DNA of 64,000 nucleotides from NCBI RefSeq assembly GCF_021390495.1, contig NZ_JAJEJP010000001.1:1798001-1862000 (forward strand), written 5' to 3'. Source of the stretch: Paraburkholderia sp. ZP32-5 (lineage in GTDB: Bacteria; Pseudomonadota; Gammaproteobacteria; Burkholderiales; Burkholderiaceae). The number at the start of each line of letters is the position of its first letter. Positions within the stretch are counted from its first letter, which is position 1. The notes beneath the pieces are model-generated. The model did no database searches and had not been told where the DNA came from. It was given only the letters and a program-made list of their open reading frames with translations. The position numbers and the translations under genes were made by a program. Shown here one piece after another: positions 26,343 through 35,395 of the stretch.

Positions 26343-27479
26343 ATGTCCATGTCCGCCCCGTCCGCCGTCGGCGATGAAATCGTCACCCACGTCACCAACC
26401 GCATCGGCTTCATCGAACTGGAGAGGCCGAAAGCGCTGAATGCGCTGACGACCGGCATGATCCGCGCAATCCAGGCGGCGCTCGAGCAGTGGCGGGAGGA
26501 CCCCGACGTGCTGGCGGTCGTGGTGCGCAGCCCGCATGCGCGCGCGTTCTGCGCGGGCGGCGACATTCGCCTGATGTACGAGGCGGCACGGCGCGGCGAG
26601 CAGGACACGCGCGATACGTTTTTCACCGAGGAGTACCGCCTCAATCACACGATCTTCACTTATCCGAAGCCCTATATCGCATTGATGAGCGGCATCGTGA
26701 TGGGTGGCGGCATGGGCATTTCGCAGGGCGCGCATCGGACCGGCGGTCTGCGCGTCGTCACGCAATCGACGAAGATGGCGATGCCCGAAACCCGTATCGG
26801 CCTTTTCCCCGATGTCGGCGCGAGCTGGTTTCTCGCGCGCACGCCTGGCGCGATCGGCCGTTATCTGGCGGTGACCGGCGAGACGATCGGCGCGGCCGAT
26901 GCGTTGTACGCGGGGCTCGCCGATGTCTATATCGATGACGAAGCATTGCCCGCGCTGATCGATACGTTGCGGCGCGAACCGTTCGAGCGCGGCGCGGACG
27001 TGGTCGCGTGCATCGAGCGCGACGCGCTTGCGTATCAGGTCGCGCCACGGCCGGAGGATAGTCCGCTGGCGCAGGCCCGCGCGTTAATCGACCGGCATTT
27101 CGCGTTGCCCAACGTCGCGCGGATTCTTGCGTCACTCGAACAGGAGAGCGAGCACGGTAGCGACGCGGCGGAGTGGGCTGCGCAGACGATTGCGGTGCTG
27201 CGCGAGCGCTCGCCGTTGTCGATGGCGGTATCGCTCGAGGTGGTGACGCGCGCCGAAGGCTCGATGGCGGAGGTGCTGCGCACCGACCTCGATCTGACGC
27301 GCTCGAGCTTTCTGCTCGGCGATACGGTGGAAGGGATTCGCGCGCGCATCATCGACAAGGACAATGCACCGCGCTGGCGTTTCGCGCGCATCGAAGATGT
27401 GAGCTCCGCCGATGTCGAGAAGATGTTCGAAAGCCCGTGGCCGGCGAACGAACATCCGCTGCGCGATCTGCGCGGCTGA
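26343..27479 (+). CDS. Enoyl-CoA hydratase/isomerase family, 3-hydroxyisobutyryl-CoA hydrolase type
   Basis: Crotonase-fold enzyme of 378 residues, most like 3-hydroxyisobutyryl-CoA hydrolase of valine breakdown. The CoA and oxyanion-hole segments are HARAFCAGGDIRLMYEAA (about 62-79) and GIVMGGGMGISQGAHRTGG (about 117-135). MAMPETRIGLFPDVGASWFLAR contains the conserved Glu and Asp of the hydrolase group. A C-terminal extension beyond normal enoyl-CoA hydratases (LDLTRSSFLLGDTVEGIRARIIDKDNAPRW) is diagnostic of this subgroup. The ATG at 26343 or the next one at 26349 may start the protein. It follows the TetR gene by 46 bp. Confidence 0.87.
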   Translation: MSMSAPSAVGDEIVTHVTNRIGFIELERPKALNALTTGMIRAIQAALEQWREDPDVLAVVVRSPHARAFCAGGDIRLMYEAARRGEQDTRDTFFTEEYRLNHTIFTYPKPYIALMSGIVMGGGMGISQGAHRTGGLRVVTQSTKMAMPETRIGLFPDVGASWFLARTPGAIGRYLAVTGETIGAADALYAGLADVYIDDEALPALIDTLRREPFERGADVVACIERDALAYQVAPRPEDSPLAQARALIDRHFALPNVARILASLEQESEHGSDAAEWAAQTIAVLRERSPLSMAVSLEVVTRAEGSMAEVLRTDLDLTRSSFLLGDTVEGIRARIIDKDNAPRWRFARIEDVSSADVEKMFESPWPANEHPLRDLRG

Positions 27480-27646
27480 ATAGCGAAAGCGTCGCGAGTC
27501 AGGCGGCGCTTGCGCGCCGATCACGTGCGTGAGTTCATCGTCTTGCGCGGCAAGCTCGCAGCAAGTCGGCAACAAAGTCGCATCAAGCCGGCAACATACT
27601 CGCGTTAAACCCGCCGCAAGCTCGCCGCAAACCCGCGACTCCGCCG

Positions 27647-28072
27647 TTACTCCTCTTCCTCGCTTGCCATAAACGCGCGCATGAACACGAGCGCGCCCCA
27701 GCCCCACATCGCGTTCGTCGCGAAACCGACCGTCAGGCGCGGCAGCATGTTGCCGCTCGGCCAGATCCCGCGCAGCGGATCCACGACGAATACGCTCGCT
27801 GCCGTCAGCACCACGCCGCCGAAGACGAATGCCGGCACCCACGGCGCGCGGCGGTGCGGCGCGACGCGCAGCAGCCATGCCATCAGTACGGCCCAGCAGG
27901 CGCTCCAGATCGCGTTCGCGATGAATTCAGGAAGTCCGAGTGGAAGGAAGGGCGCGGTCGAAAAACCGCTGGGGTCGATCAACGCGGCGGCGTGCATCAG
28001 CGCCAGCGTCGATTCACGAAAGAACAGGGAAGCCAGAAAACCGGCGACGAACGGCAGAATGATTTTTTGCAT
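27647..28072 (-). CDS. Predicted inner-membrane protein
   Basis: 141 residues with about four hydrophobic helices: near 4-20 (ILPFVAGFLASLFF), 50-70 (FIANAIWSACWAVLMAWLL), 78-97 (VPAFVFGGVVLTAASVFVV) and 110-132 (GFATNAMWGWGALVFMRAF). It ends in an acidic cluster (EEEE). The ATG at 28072 starts MQKIILPFVAG; the frame to 28195 is not hydrophobic and was left out. No family function is recognised. It converges with the hydrolase gene. Confidence 0.75.
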   Translation of the reverse strand: MQKIILPFVAGFLASLFFRESTLALMHAAALIDPSGFSTAPFLPLGLPEFIANAIWSACWAVLMAWLLRVAPHRRAPWVPAFVFGGVVLTAASVFVVDPLRGIWPSGNMLPRLTVGFATNAMWGWGALVFMRAFMASEEEE

Positions 28073-28615
28073 GCATTGCACCCGCGAAGTACAGGCGGCG
28101 CGATTCGCAAAACCTGTACCGGACGATCGGAAAACGTCCGACATTATATCGACAGGGGTCCGCGTTTCCGGCGCCGCGTGCATAAAGCGCAACACCTGTA
28201 TGCCCGAGCGACGGGCTAATCACGAAAGCGGAAATCCTAAGCTCAAAAAAATCGTTCTAATGCCGCGGACCGGTCCATAGACTGTTTCCTCATGCAGACG
28301 GCGCGGGTGTCGCCGTCATCCGTTTAATCGGGCGCATTACGCGCACGTTGGTCGAGGGAAAGCCGCCGCGATGTCGAGTCTGATGCCGAACCCCTGTTGC
28401 CGCCGGGCCCGTGTGCGCCGGAGTTCGAGCGGTTGTCCGCCTGGCGCGTAGCTGCCGCGCTCCGGTTGCAGGTGGCCTGAGCCACCGTCCACTTTTCAAT
28501 TCCTTTTCATGCGTCGCAGTGCGTGGCCGGATGCCGGCCCGATGCGCGCGGCCGGCTTGCGCGCGGCGTTTGCGCGCACCGTTTCCATTCCGTTTAGAAC
28601 AGGCAGGAGCAATAG
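28073..28615. other. Upstream region of the ssu operon
   Basis: 543 bp between divergent genes, without a credible ORF. An AT-rich stretch near 28225-28262 (AAATCC...CTCAAAAAAATCGTTC) is the most likely place for a CysB/SsuR-type activator site. A GCAGGAGCAATAG ribosome binding site precedes ssuD. No ssuA or ssuE gene lies here. Confidence 0.5.
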
Positions 28616-29776
28616 ATGAATGTGTTCTGGTTCATTCCGACTCACGGCGATAGCCGCTATCTCGGTACGTCCCAAGGCGCACGCGCAGCCGACTACGACT
28701 ACTTCCGGCAGATCGCCGTCGCCGCCGATACGCTCGGCTACGAAGGCGTGCTGCTGCCGACCGGACGCTCATGCGAGGACGCGTGGGTCGTCGCGTCGAG
28801 CCTGATCGCCGCGACCCAGCGGCTGAAGTTTCTGGTCGCGATCCGCCCGGGGCTGTCGTCGCCGGGGCTCGCCGCGCGCATGGCCGCGACCTTCGACCGG
28901 TTGTCGAACGGGCGTCTGCTGATCAACGTCGTGACGGGCGGCGATGCGGCCGAACTCGCGGGCGACGGCGTGTTCGTCGATCACGACACGCGCTATCAGA
29001 TCACCGACGAATTCCTGCATATCTGGCGCAAGCTGTTGAGTGCATCGCATGGCAACGATGCGATCGATTTCGACGGCGAGCACCTGCAATCGAAAGGCGG
29101 CAAGGTGTTGTATCCGCCGGTGCAGGATCCGCATCCTCCGTTGTGGTTCGGCGGTTCGTCGGCGGCCGCGCATGACATCGCGGCCGAGCACATCGACACC
29201 TATCTGACCTGGGGCGAGCCGCCCGCGGCGGTCGCGAAGAAGATCGCCGACATTCGCGCGCGCGCCGCCGCGCGTGGCCGGCAGATCCGCTTCGGCATCC
29301 GTTTGCACGTGATCGTGCGCGAGACCGAGGAAGAAGCGTGGGCCGCGGCCGACAAACTGATCAGCAAGCTCGACGACGACACGATCGCGCGCGCGCAGGC
29401 CTCGTTCGCGAAGATGGATTCGGAAGGCCAGCGCCGCATGGCCGCACTGCACGGTGGCAGGCGCGGCGGCCGCGAAGAACTCGAGGTCTATCCGAATCTG
29501 TGGGCGGGCGTCGGGCTCGTGCGCGGCGGCGCGGGCACCGCGCTGGTCGGCAGCCCGGAGCAGGTGGCCGCGCTGATGAAGGAGTACGCGGCGCTCGGTA
29601 TCGACACCTTCATCCTGTCCGGTTATCCGCATCTCGAAGAGTCGTATCGCTTCGCCGAACTGGTGTTTCCGCTGCTGCCGCAACGACGCAACAAGATCGC
29701 GGACGGACCGCTGTCGGGGCCGTTCGGCGAGATCGTCGGCAACAACTATCTGCCGCAGGCGGCGAGCGCGAGCTGA
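28616..29776 (+). CDS. ssuD: FMNH2-dependent alkanesulfonate monooxygenase
   Basis: Cleaves C1-C14 alkanesulfonates to aldehyde and sulfite with reduced FMN and oxygen, providing sulfur when sulfate is scarce. 386 residues, TIM-barrel luciferase-like fold. It begins [17 protein letters not shown], with the conserved early histidine, and includes [32 protein letters not shown] and [30 protein letters not shown], all typical of SsuD. The flavin reductase SsuE is not encoded next to it. It is the first gene of ssuD-ssuC-ssuB-ssuF. Confidence 0.95.
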   Translation: MNVFWFIPTHGDSRYLGTSQGARAADYDYFRQIAVAADTLGYEGVLLPTGRSCEDAWVVASSLIAATQRLKFLVAIRPGLSSPGLAARMAATFDRLSNGRLLINVVTGGDAAELAGDGVFVDHDTRYQITDEFLHIWRKLLSASHGNDAIDFDGEHLQSKGGKVLYPPVQDPHPPLWFGGSSAAAHDIAAEHIDTYLTWGEPPAAVAKKIADIRARAAARGRQIRFGIRLHVIVRETEEEAWAAADKLISKLDDDTIARAQASFAKMDSEGQRRMAALHGGRRGGREELEVYPNLWAGVGLVRGGAGTALVGSPEQVAALMKEYAALGIDTFILSGYPHLEESYRFAELVFPLLPQRRNKIADGPLSGPFGEIVGNNYLPQAASAS

Positions 29777-29822
29777 GCGCCGCGCGTTCGAATCAGTTCG
29801 ACGGATAAGGAGAAACGCCATC

Positions 29823-30680
29823 ATGAGTCAAACCACTCTGAGCGCGGCAACGCACGCGCGGGCCGCCGTGCCAGTTGCAAGAGCCGCGCGCGCCGCCGAT
29901 GCGCTGCGCCGTCTCGGCAAGTATCTGCTGCCGTGGCTGATGCCGCTCGCGATTCTGTGCGCGTGGGAAATCGCCGCGCGCAGCGGCGCGCTGTCGACGC
30001 GCGTGCTGCCCGAACCGCTCGCGGTCGTGAAGGCGGCGTGGTCGCTGATCCAGTCGGGCGAAATGTGGGCGGACGTGCGCGTCAGCACGTGGCGCGCGGT
30101 GTCGGGCTTCGCGATCGGCGGCGGCATCGGCCTTGTGCTCGGACTCGCGACCGGGTTGTTCCGGCCCGCGGAAATCGCGCTCGATTCGAGCGTGCAGATG
30201 ATCCGCAATATTCCCGCGCTCGCGATGATCCCGCTCGTGATCCTGTGGTTCGGCATCGAGGAGGAGGCGAAGGTGTTCCTCGTCGCGCTGGGGGTGTTTT
30301 TCCCGGTCTACGTGAACACGTTTCATGGCATCCGCTCGGTCGACGCGAATCTGATCGAAATGGCGCGCAGCTACGGCGTCAACGGTTTCGCGCTGTACCG
30401 GCACGTGGTTCTGCCGGGCGCCTTGCCGTCGATTCTCGTCGGCGTGCGCTTCGCGTTTGGGCTGATGTGGGTCACGCTGATCGTCGCCGAGACCATTTCC
30501 GCGCAGTCGGGCATCGGCTATATGACGATGAATGCGCGCGAATTCCTGCAAACCGATGTGGTGGTGGTCGGCATTCTGCTGTACGCGGCACTCGGCAAGC
30601 TCGCCGACGTGCTCGCGAAGAGCCTCGAGCGCGTGTCGCTGCGCTGGCATCCGGCCTATCAGCGAGGAGCGAAAGCATGA
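29823..30680 (+). CDS. ssuC: Aliphatic sulfonate ABC transporter permease
   Basis: Inner-membrane subunit of 285 residues with about six helices. It has the permease EAA-type loop [35 protein letters not shown] that contacts the ATPase SsuB. A 40-residue Ala-rich N-terminal leader precedes the first helix. The ATG at 29823 follows AAGGAG. Its stop overlaps the ssuB start by four bases (ATGA), a sign of translational coupling. It is part of the sulfonate uptake operon; no binding-protein gene is adjacent. Confidence 0.92.
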   Translation: MSQTTLSAATHARAAVPVARAARAADALRRLGKYLLPWLMPLAILCAWEIAARSGALSTRVLPEPLAVVKAAWSLIQSGEMWADVRVSTWRAVSGFAIGGGIGLVLGLATGLFRPAEIALDSSVQMIRNIPALAMIPLVILWFGIEEEAKVFLVALGVFFPVYVNTFHGIRSVDANLIEMARSYGVNGFALYRHVVLPGALPSILVGVRFAFGLMWVTLIVAETISAQSGIGYMTMNAREFLQTDVVVVGILLYAALGKLADVLAKSLERVSLRWHPAYQRGAKA

Positions 30681-31738
30681 GCGCAACGACGTTATCGACG
30701 ACGTTCGGCGGGATCGCGGGCAGCGATCTGGAGGTGGAACTTGCACAGCCTCGGGTCGCGGATCATGACGCGAACGAGGCGAGAGAGTTTGAGCGGGATG
30801 GCGCGAGCGCGCCGCTGTATGCACCGCAGCGGAGGATAGAGCGGGACGGCGGCTCCGGTAGTGCACTGTCATCGACTGCTGTTGGGACGCAACCCGCCGT
30901 TGCACTTGCACGCAACGACGCACGCGCCGCGGGAGATTTCGCCGTGCAATTGCGTGGCGTCGGCAAACGCTATGGCGAGCGCGAAGTGTTGTCCGGCTTC
31001 GATCTGTCGATCGAGCGTGGCAGCTTCGTCGCGATCGTCGGCCGTAGCGGTTGCGGTAAATCGACGTTGCTGCGGCTCGTCGCCGGTCTCGAAGCGGCGA
31101 GCGCGGGCGTGCTCGAAAAACGCGCCAGCGACGGCGGCCCGCTCGATACCCGCATCATGTTTCAGGACGCGCGCCTGTTGCCGTGGAAGAGTGTGCTGCA
31201 GAACGTGATGCTCGGTCTTGGCCGTGGCGCGCGCGACGATGCGCGCGCGGTGCTCGCCGAAGTCGGTTTGCTCGAACGCGCCGACGATTGGCCCGCGCAA
31301 CTGTCAGGCGGTCAGCGTCAGCGCGTCGCGCTCGCCCGGGCGCTCGTGCATCGTCCGCAATTGCTGCTGCTCGACGAGCCGCTCGGCGCGCTCGATGCGT
31401 TGACGCGCATCGAAATGCACTCGCTGATCGAGCGGCTGTGGCGCGAGCATCGCTTTACCGCGCTGCTCGTCACGCACGACGTGCACGAAGCGGTGGCGCT
31501 CGGCGACCGGATTCTGCTGATCGAGGAAGGGCGCATTGCGCTCGATCAGCCGGTCGCGCTGGCGCGTCCGCGCGCGCGGGCATCGCGGGGCTTTGCCGCG
31601 CTCGAAGAACACGTGTTGCAACGCGTGTTGAAAACCGCGCCGAATGACGATGCGCTTGCCTATCGCGCCCATGATCCATACGGTGAGCCCGAGCAGGCGC
31701 GCATGGCGCGGCCGACCGAGGTGCGCTGGGCTGTATGA
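30677..31738 (+). CDS. ssuB: Aliphatic sulfonate ABC transporter ATP-binding protein
   Basis: Energy-coupling subunit of the sulfonate importer. Walker [10 protein letters not shown] at residues 122-130, signature LSGGQRQRV at 209-217, Walker B LLLLDEP at 229-235 and the H-loop in [10 protein letters not shown] are intact. The protein has 353 residues, about 90 more than E. coli SsuB (255), because an N-terminal extension of about 87 residues with no domain precedes the ABC core. The ATG at 30677 overlaps the ssuC stop; internal starts are poor. A C-terminal tail of 40 residues is also extra. Codon use in the extension looks coding but less biased than in the core. Confidence 0.92.
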   Translation: MSATTLSTTFGGIAGSDLEVELAQPRVADHDANEAREFERDGASAPLYAPQRRIERDGGSGSALSSTAVGTQPAVALARNDARAAGDFAVQLRGVGKRYGEREVLSGFDLSIERGSFVAIVGRSGCGKSTLLRLVAGLEAASAGVLEKRASDGGPLDTRIMFQDARLLPWKSVLQNVMLGLGRGARDDARAVLAEVGLLERADDWPAQLSGGQRQRVALARALVHRPQLLLLDEPLGALDALTRIEMHSLIERLWREHRFTALLVTHDVHEAVALGDRILLIEEGRIALDQPVALARPRARASRGFAALEEHVLQRVLKTAPNDDALAYRAHDPYGEPEQARMARPTEVRWAV

Positions 31739-31832
31739 GTTTGCCGGCCGGTCCGATCTGCTTCTCTTCGTTCTGTTTCGTTCCATTTCATCCCATTCTT
31801 CAACCTGAAACGCTTTTCTGGAGTTACCTCAT

Positions 31833-32048
31833 ATGAGCATTTCCGCTATCAACGTACGCAATCAGTTCAAAGGCAAGATCAAGGAAATCATCCGCGGCTC
31901 GGTGGTGTCCGAAGTCGACGTGGAGACGCCGTTCGGCATCGTCACGTCGGTCATCACGACGCGTTCGGTCGACGAACTCGAACTGAAGGTCGGCTCGGAA
32001 GTGGTCGCGCTGGTGAAGTCGACCGAGGTGTCGATCGCGCGGCTCTGA
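31833..32048 (+). CDS. ssuF: SsuF, molybdopterin-binding-like TOBE protein
   Basis: 71 residues forming a single TOBE (Mop) domain: MSISAINVRNQFKGKIKEII, then a conserved GxV and VTSVITTRSVDELELKVGSEVVALVKSTEVSIARL. Molbindins of this type bind oxyanions such as molybdate. In Pseudomonas ssu operons the equivalent last gene is ssuF, needed for sulfonate use, although its mechanism is not settled. It follows ssuB by 94 bp on the same strand, after a GGAG ribosome binding site, and closes the operon. Confidence 0.9.
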   Translation: MSISAINVRNQFKGKIKEIIRGSVVSEVDVETPFGIVTSVITTRSVDELELKVGSEVVALVKSTEVSIARL

Positions 32049-32100
32049 GCACGCGGCTCTGAAGACTCGTGCGACCAGCAAAGGCCGCTTGCGCTTGCGG

Positions 32101-32367
32101 CTACTTCGCGTTCGCGCCGCTCGCGGGCGGCTCGTGCGACATCGGATCGTGGGTCGGTTTACGCGGGCGTTTGATCGGCATGTTGTCCGGATTGCTCGAT
32201 CCGCCGGAACCCGACGCCGCCTCGGGTGGCTTCGCCATCGGAGAGTGGCTGTCGCGCGGCACGCTTGGAGTGCTGCTCTGCGCGACAGCGCCCGCGCTGG
32301 TCGCCAGCATTGCCACCAGCGCGATGCTGGCCGCTATTAGTGTTGTGGTCCGTGTGCTGTGCTTCAT
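32101..32367 (-). CDS. Small exported Pro/Ser-rich protein
   Basis: 88 residues. A signal peptide covers residues 1-29 (TLIAASIALVAMLATSAGAVAQ, likely cut after AQ or AVA). The mature part is hydrophilic and proline-rich, without cysteines (SSTPSVPRDSHSPMAKPPEAASGSGG...), so it is probably disordered in the periplasm. The ATG at 32367 follows GGAGG at 5 bases. The gene is opposed to the ssu operon, tail to tail. No known family. Confidence 0.65.
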   Translation of the reverse strand: MKHSTRTTTLIAASIALVAMLATSAGAVAQSSTPSVPRDSHSPMAKPPEAASGSGGSSNPDNMPIKRPRKPTHDPMSHEPPASGANAK

Positions 32368-32753
32368 GCTGGCCTCCGTGGCGATGTCGCGGACGTTGCG
32401 GTCCACCCCGTTGCGTGTTGCGGATGGACACGGGGCTGCGTGGACAATTAATTCGCCAGTAGCATGCGGTGTTCCGGGACGGTTGCTGGGGCTTGTAGCG
32501 TGCTTTTGCCGCGTGTTTTGCGGCGTTTGCGCCGCGTTTTTTTGCCGTGCTGTGCCACGCCGCCGCTTTTCATCGCGCACGATGCGCGCAGGTTACGTGA
32601 GCATTGCTGCGTCGCACTTTGTTTTCATTGCACGCTTGCTCCAAACGCCAATTCCCAGCTTCGGCATCCATCTCGCGCATAGATGGCCGGCGCGTACCTG
32701 CATCCGTCGATGAAACTTGCTACGATGAATTGAGCAATCCGGCGGAGACGGCC
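32368..32753. other. Intergenic region with an orphan terminator
   Basis: 386 bp without a supported gene. A plus-strand terminator at 32520-32543 lies in the middle, although no plus-strand gene ends just before it. An open frame of 214 codons crosses this region on the plus strand (32069-32713) but is the shadow of the exported protein and has no family. Confidence 0.5.
32520..32543 (+). terminator. Plus-strand intrinsic terminator
   Basis: The stem GCGGCG / CGCCGC with a 4-nt loop is followed by GTTTTTTT. The stem is short (6 bp), but the T-run is good. The nearest upstream plus-strand gene is ssuF, 470 bp away across an opposed gene. Confidence 0.55.
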
Positions 32754-32951
32754 ATGTCGAAGTCATTGAGTCCCGAAGCGATCGAAGCGTTGCGGCGTCT
32801 GAACGATGTTGGCGTCGGACAGGCGGCGCCCCAACTCGCGCAGTCCGTGATGGCGGAATTACTGTCATGCGGTCTCGTCGCCGAAGCAGGCAGCAGCGGA
32901 GTCGAGATCAACTGCAGCGGCCGGCAATACCTTTCCGGCGATTGCGATTGA
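32754..32951 (+). CDS. Hypothetical protein, 65 residues
   Basis: Starts MSKSLSPEAIEALRRLNDVGVGQAA and continues VMAELLSCGLVAEAGSSGVEINCSGRQYL, resembling the tail of a small winged-helix protein. The ATG at 32754 follows GGCGGAG. Codon bias supports a gene, but function is unknown. Confidence 0.55.
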   Translation: MSKSLSPEAIEALRRLNDVGVGQAAPQLAQSVMAELLSCGLVAEAGSSGVEINCSGRQYLSGDCD

Positions 32952-33109
32952 TCGAGAGCGATCGGCGGGTCAGCGGATCAGTGGCTGACCGGGCTCGGAA
33001 GCACGAAGCGACACAAAGCGACACGTCGCGAGCGAATCGCGGGCAGTAGCGACGCTCGGCGGACAGGTGCGGCCAGTCGCATGCGATGAGTGCTGTCACG
33101 GAGGCGACG

Positions 33110-33352
33110 ATGGAGCCGAAGGGCCTCGACATGGGCGATTACCAGGAGCGCTACGGCGACTACGACATCGAGGTCGCGGTCGAACAGGTGCTGACTGGCG
33201 TCAAAGCTCATTTCCGCGTGTTGCGTGGCGACGCAGCCGTGGTCGACTGGCAACTGGTCCATATCGACAGCTTGTGGTCCACCGAGCATGCGGCCGCCGA
33301 AGCGGCTTTTCAGGCGGCACGCGAATTGATCGATGCAGGGCTCGCGGTGTAG
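33110..33352 (+). CDS. Hypothetical protein, 80 residues
   Basis: Begins MEPKGLDMGDYQERYGDYDIEVAVEQVL and ends with an Ala-rich helix (AAAEAAFQAARELIDAGLAV). The ATG at 33110 is preceded by CGGAGG at ideal spacing; an in-frame GTG or ATG at 33086 is less good. A soluble protein with alternating beta-like segments; the general layout is like the hypothetical at 22824. Function unknown. Confidence 0.6.
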   Translation: MEPKGLDMGDYQERYGDYDIEVAVEQVLTGVKAHFRVLRGDAAVVDWQLVHIDSLWSTEHAAAEAAFQAARELIDAGLAV

Positions 33353-33551
33353 CACGCGGCCGAGAGCTCATGCTGCACAGCCAGTTCAATCACCGACGAT
33401 CAACAGGCGCGACTCTGGATAACGGTAAGCAGGACACGCACTGGTTGGCGTGACCGTAAACGCAACGAAGCGCCGGCATCGATACTGCATGCGCGGCGCT
33501 TCATTAATCGCTGCCTTTTCAGGCAGCGGATCCAACGGTACTAGTAACGGC

Positions 33552-33821
33552 TTAGTGGCCGAAGAACACCGATTGCGGGCCCGAAGTGGGTTCGCTGCGC
33601 GTGCCCGATTGCGACGACACGCTCTTCACGCCACCGTATGCATTCGTTTGATTGTTCGCTTGCTCAGCGGCAACCGTCTGTGCGCTCTGGCCTTGTTGCG
33701 AAGCCGGTGCGCCCACCGACGGACGATAGAACGGTGCCGGGCCGTAGCCGCTAGCGAAAGCGGGAGCGGCGATCGAGGCAGAAGCGGCAACCAGCAGGGC
33801 TGCGATGAACTTGGTCTTCAT
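33552..33821 (-). CDS. DUF4148-type exported small protein
   Basis: 89 residues. A signal peptide MKTKFIAALLVAASASIAAPAFA (residues 1-23) is followed by a short hydrophilic chain rich in Ser, Gln and Gly with YGGVKSV, typical of the DUF4148 proteins that are abundant in Burkholderiaceae. The ATG at 33821 starts the signal peptide; the upstream frame (to 34085) is not coding. Mature length about 66. Function unknown. Confidence 0.72.
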   Translation of the reverse strand: MKTKFIAALLVAASASIAAPAFASGYGPAPFYRPSVGAPASQQGQSAQTVAAEQANNQTNAYGGVKSVSSQSGTRSEPTSGPQSVFFGH

Positions 33822-34082
33822 GGTAGGACTCCGATAACGTTTCGACTGCATTTCAGGGAGGCGTCGCAGGAGCCGGGGAGGTGTCTGCAACGTCGATGAA
33901 CGGCAGTGTATACCCCTACTATTGAAAATTTGTGCCGATAATTTGAAATTACTATTCCCTGGAAGGAAACAATCTCGCGGGATCAGATGTGGCAAGGCTC
34001 GACGGCAGTCTGGCCCTATGGACCAAGCTGTTTTTAGGAGTGAGAGCGGGGATGAATGCGAAGAAAGGTGTGCCGCTAAAAA

Positions 34083-34114
34083 CAAAAACGGCGTTGTGAT
34101 TTCTCACGACGCCG
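34083..34114 (-). terminator. Terminator of tRNA-His
   Basis: The stem ACGGCGTTGTGA / TCACGACGCCGT (34088-34114, one mismatch) is followed on the minus strand by TTTTTGTTTTTA. It lies 27 bases past the tRNA 3' end. Confidence 0.8.
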
Positions 34115-34141
34115 TCTGCGGACTTTGCTGCTTGAATTCTT

Positions 34142-34217
34142 TGGGGTGGCTGATGGGACTCGAACCCACGACGACAGGAATCACAATCCTGGACTCTACC
34201 AACTGAGCTACAGCCAC
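34142..34217 (-). tRNA. tRNA-His, anticodon GUG
   Basis: 76-nt cloverleaf with acceptor GTGGCTG/CAGCCAC, D-arm TAGCTCAGTTGGTAGA, anticodon loop ATTGTGATT and T-arm GTGGGTTCGAGTCCCAT. The encoded 3' end is C73 plus CCA. The base at -1 (position 34218) is G on the minus strand and pairs with C73, giving the extra G-1 that marks histidine tRNA. Confidence 0.96.
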
Positions 34218-34272
34218 CACTAACATTCGCTTGACTTGCTTGAAAAAGCTGTCACGCCAACGAAGAAACGAG

Positions 34273-34278
34273 ATTATA
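34273..34278 (-). promoter_or_regulatory. -10 element ahead of tRNA-His
   Basis: A perfect TATAAT on the minus strand lies about 55 bases ahead of the tRNA. The -35 region is poor (TAGGCA at 17-bp spacing), so transcription may also come from the dusA side. Confidence 0.45.
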
Positions 34279-34306
34279 CGAACAAGAATTACGTTTGCCT
34301 AGCCCT

Positions 34307-35308
34307 TTATTCAGAAATTTCGACAGGCTCGCGCAGATGCTGTCTTGCTTCGTCGAAGATCGTCAGATCGCGCGCGGCGAGCCGTTTGCTATCGGACAAA
34401 ACACGGCGCCAGCCCCGTGCGCCCGCTTCGCCGCGATACAGACCCAACGCATGGCGCGTGATCGCACCGGGATAGGTGCCGCGCGCCATTTCAGCCGCAC
34501 AGTACTCGATCAGTTTTGCTTCGACCTGCTCGCGCGTGAGCGGCGTTTGGGTCGATCCGTAGAAGCGCGCATCGACATCGGCGAGCACGTACGGATTGTG
34601 ATAAGCCTCGCGACCGAGCATCACACCGTCGACGTGCCGCAGATGCATGTCCACTTCATCGAGTGTCTTGATCCCGCCGTTGATGATTATCTCCAACTGC
34701 GGGAAATCGCGTTTCAACTGGTACGCGTAATCGTATTTGAGCGGCGGAATTTCGCGGTTTTCCTTCGGGCTCAAACCCTTCAGGATCGCGTTGCGCGCGT
34801 GAACGATAAAGACTTCGCATCCCGCATCGGCGATGGTGCCGACGAAATCGCGCACGAACGCGTAGTCCTCGACCGCATCGACGCCGATGCGATGCTTGAC
34901 CGTCACCGGCACGGATACCGCATCGCGCATCGCCTTCACGCAATCGGCGACGAGTTGCGGCTCGTTCATCAGGCACGCGCCGAACGCGCCGCGCTGTACC
35001 CGTTCTGACGGGCACCCGCAGTTCAGATTGATTTCGTCATAGCCCCACTGTTCGCCAAGCTTCGCCGAGCGCGCGAGGTCGTCGGGTTCGCTGCCGCCGA
35101 GTTGCAATGCAACGGGCGCTTCGTCGGGCGTAAACGCGAGATGACGCGGCACGTCGCCATGCAGCAGCGCGCCGGTCGTCACCATTTCCGTGTAAAGCCA
35201 CGTATGGCGCGAGATCATCCGATGCAGTGAGCGGCAATGACGGTCAGTCCAGTCCATCATCGGCGCAACAGAAACGCGACGCGGGCTGGCAATAAGAGGT
35301 GAAGACAT
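34307..35308 (-). CDS. dusA: tRNA-dihydrouridine(20/20a) synthase
   Basis: FMN enzyme that reduces uridine 20 and 20a in the tRNA D-loop. 333 residues, beginning with ASPRRVSVAPMMDWTDRHCRSLHRM, the family FMN-binding start. Further motifs are EINLNCGCPSERVQRGAFGACLM with the catalytic Cys, VKHRIG, FIVHARNAIL and IINGGIKTLDEVDMHLRHVDGVMLGREAYHNP. The signature of DusA (against DusB/C) is the DWTDRHCR stretch. The tRNA-His gene lies just downstream on the same strand. Confidence 0.95.
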   Translation of the reverse strand: MSSPLIASPRRVSVAPMMDWTDRHCRSLHRMISRHTWLYTEMVTTGALLHGDVPRHLAFTPDEAPVALQLGGSEPDDLARSAKLGEQWGYDEINLNCGCPSERVQRGAFGACLMNEPQLVADCVKAMRDAVSVPVTVKHRIGVDAVEDYAFVRDFVGTIADAGCEVFIVHARNAILKGLSPKENREIPPLKYDYAYQLKRDFPQLEIIINGGIKTLDEVDMHLRHVDGVMLGREAYHNPYVLADVDARFYGSTQTPLTREQVEAKLIEYCAAEMARGTYPGAITRHALGLYRGEAGARGWRRVLSDSKRLAARDLTIFDEARQHLREPVEISE

Positions 35309-35395
35309 GGGACGGCCGGACGGCTTGAATCGAAACCGCGATTTTACCGCAAGGCCGCAAAGCTGCAGGAGGGTTACCCGGCGGCGCCCGCGCCG

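Noticed and set aside
25836..26765. 309-codon minus-strand frame with a CLL repeat
   Set aside because: The repeat is the reverse reading of the TetR tandem repeat, and the rest opposes real genes; no family motif.
27530..27640. Tandem repeat around CAAGCTCGC/CAAGTCGGC
   Set aside because: The units are too irregular in length and sequence to be called a repeat array.
29933..31738. 601-codon frame joining ssuC and ssuB as a fusion
   Set aside because: The part before 30677 is an out-of-frame Arg-rich shadow of ssuC; no fusion exists.
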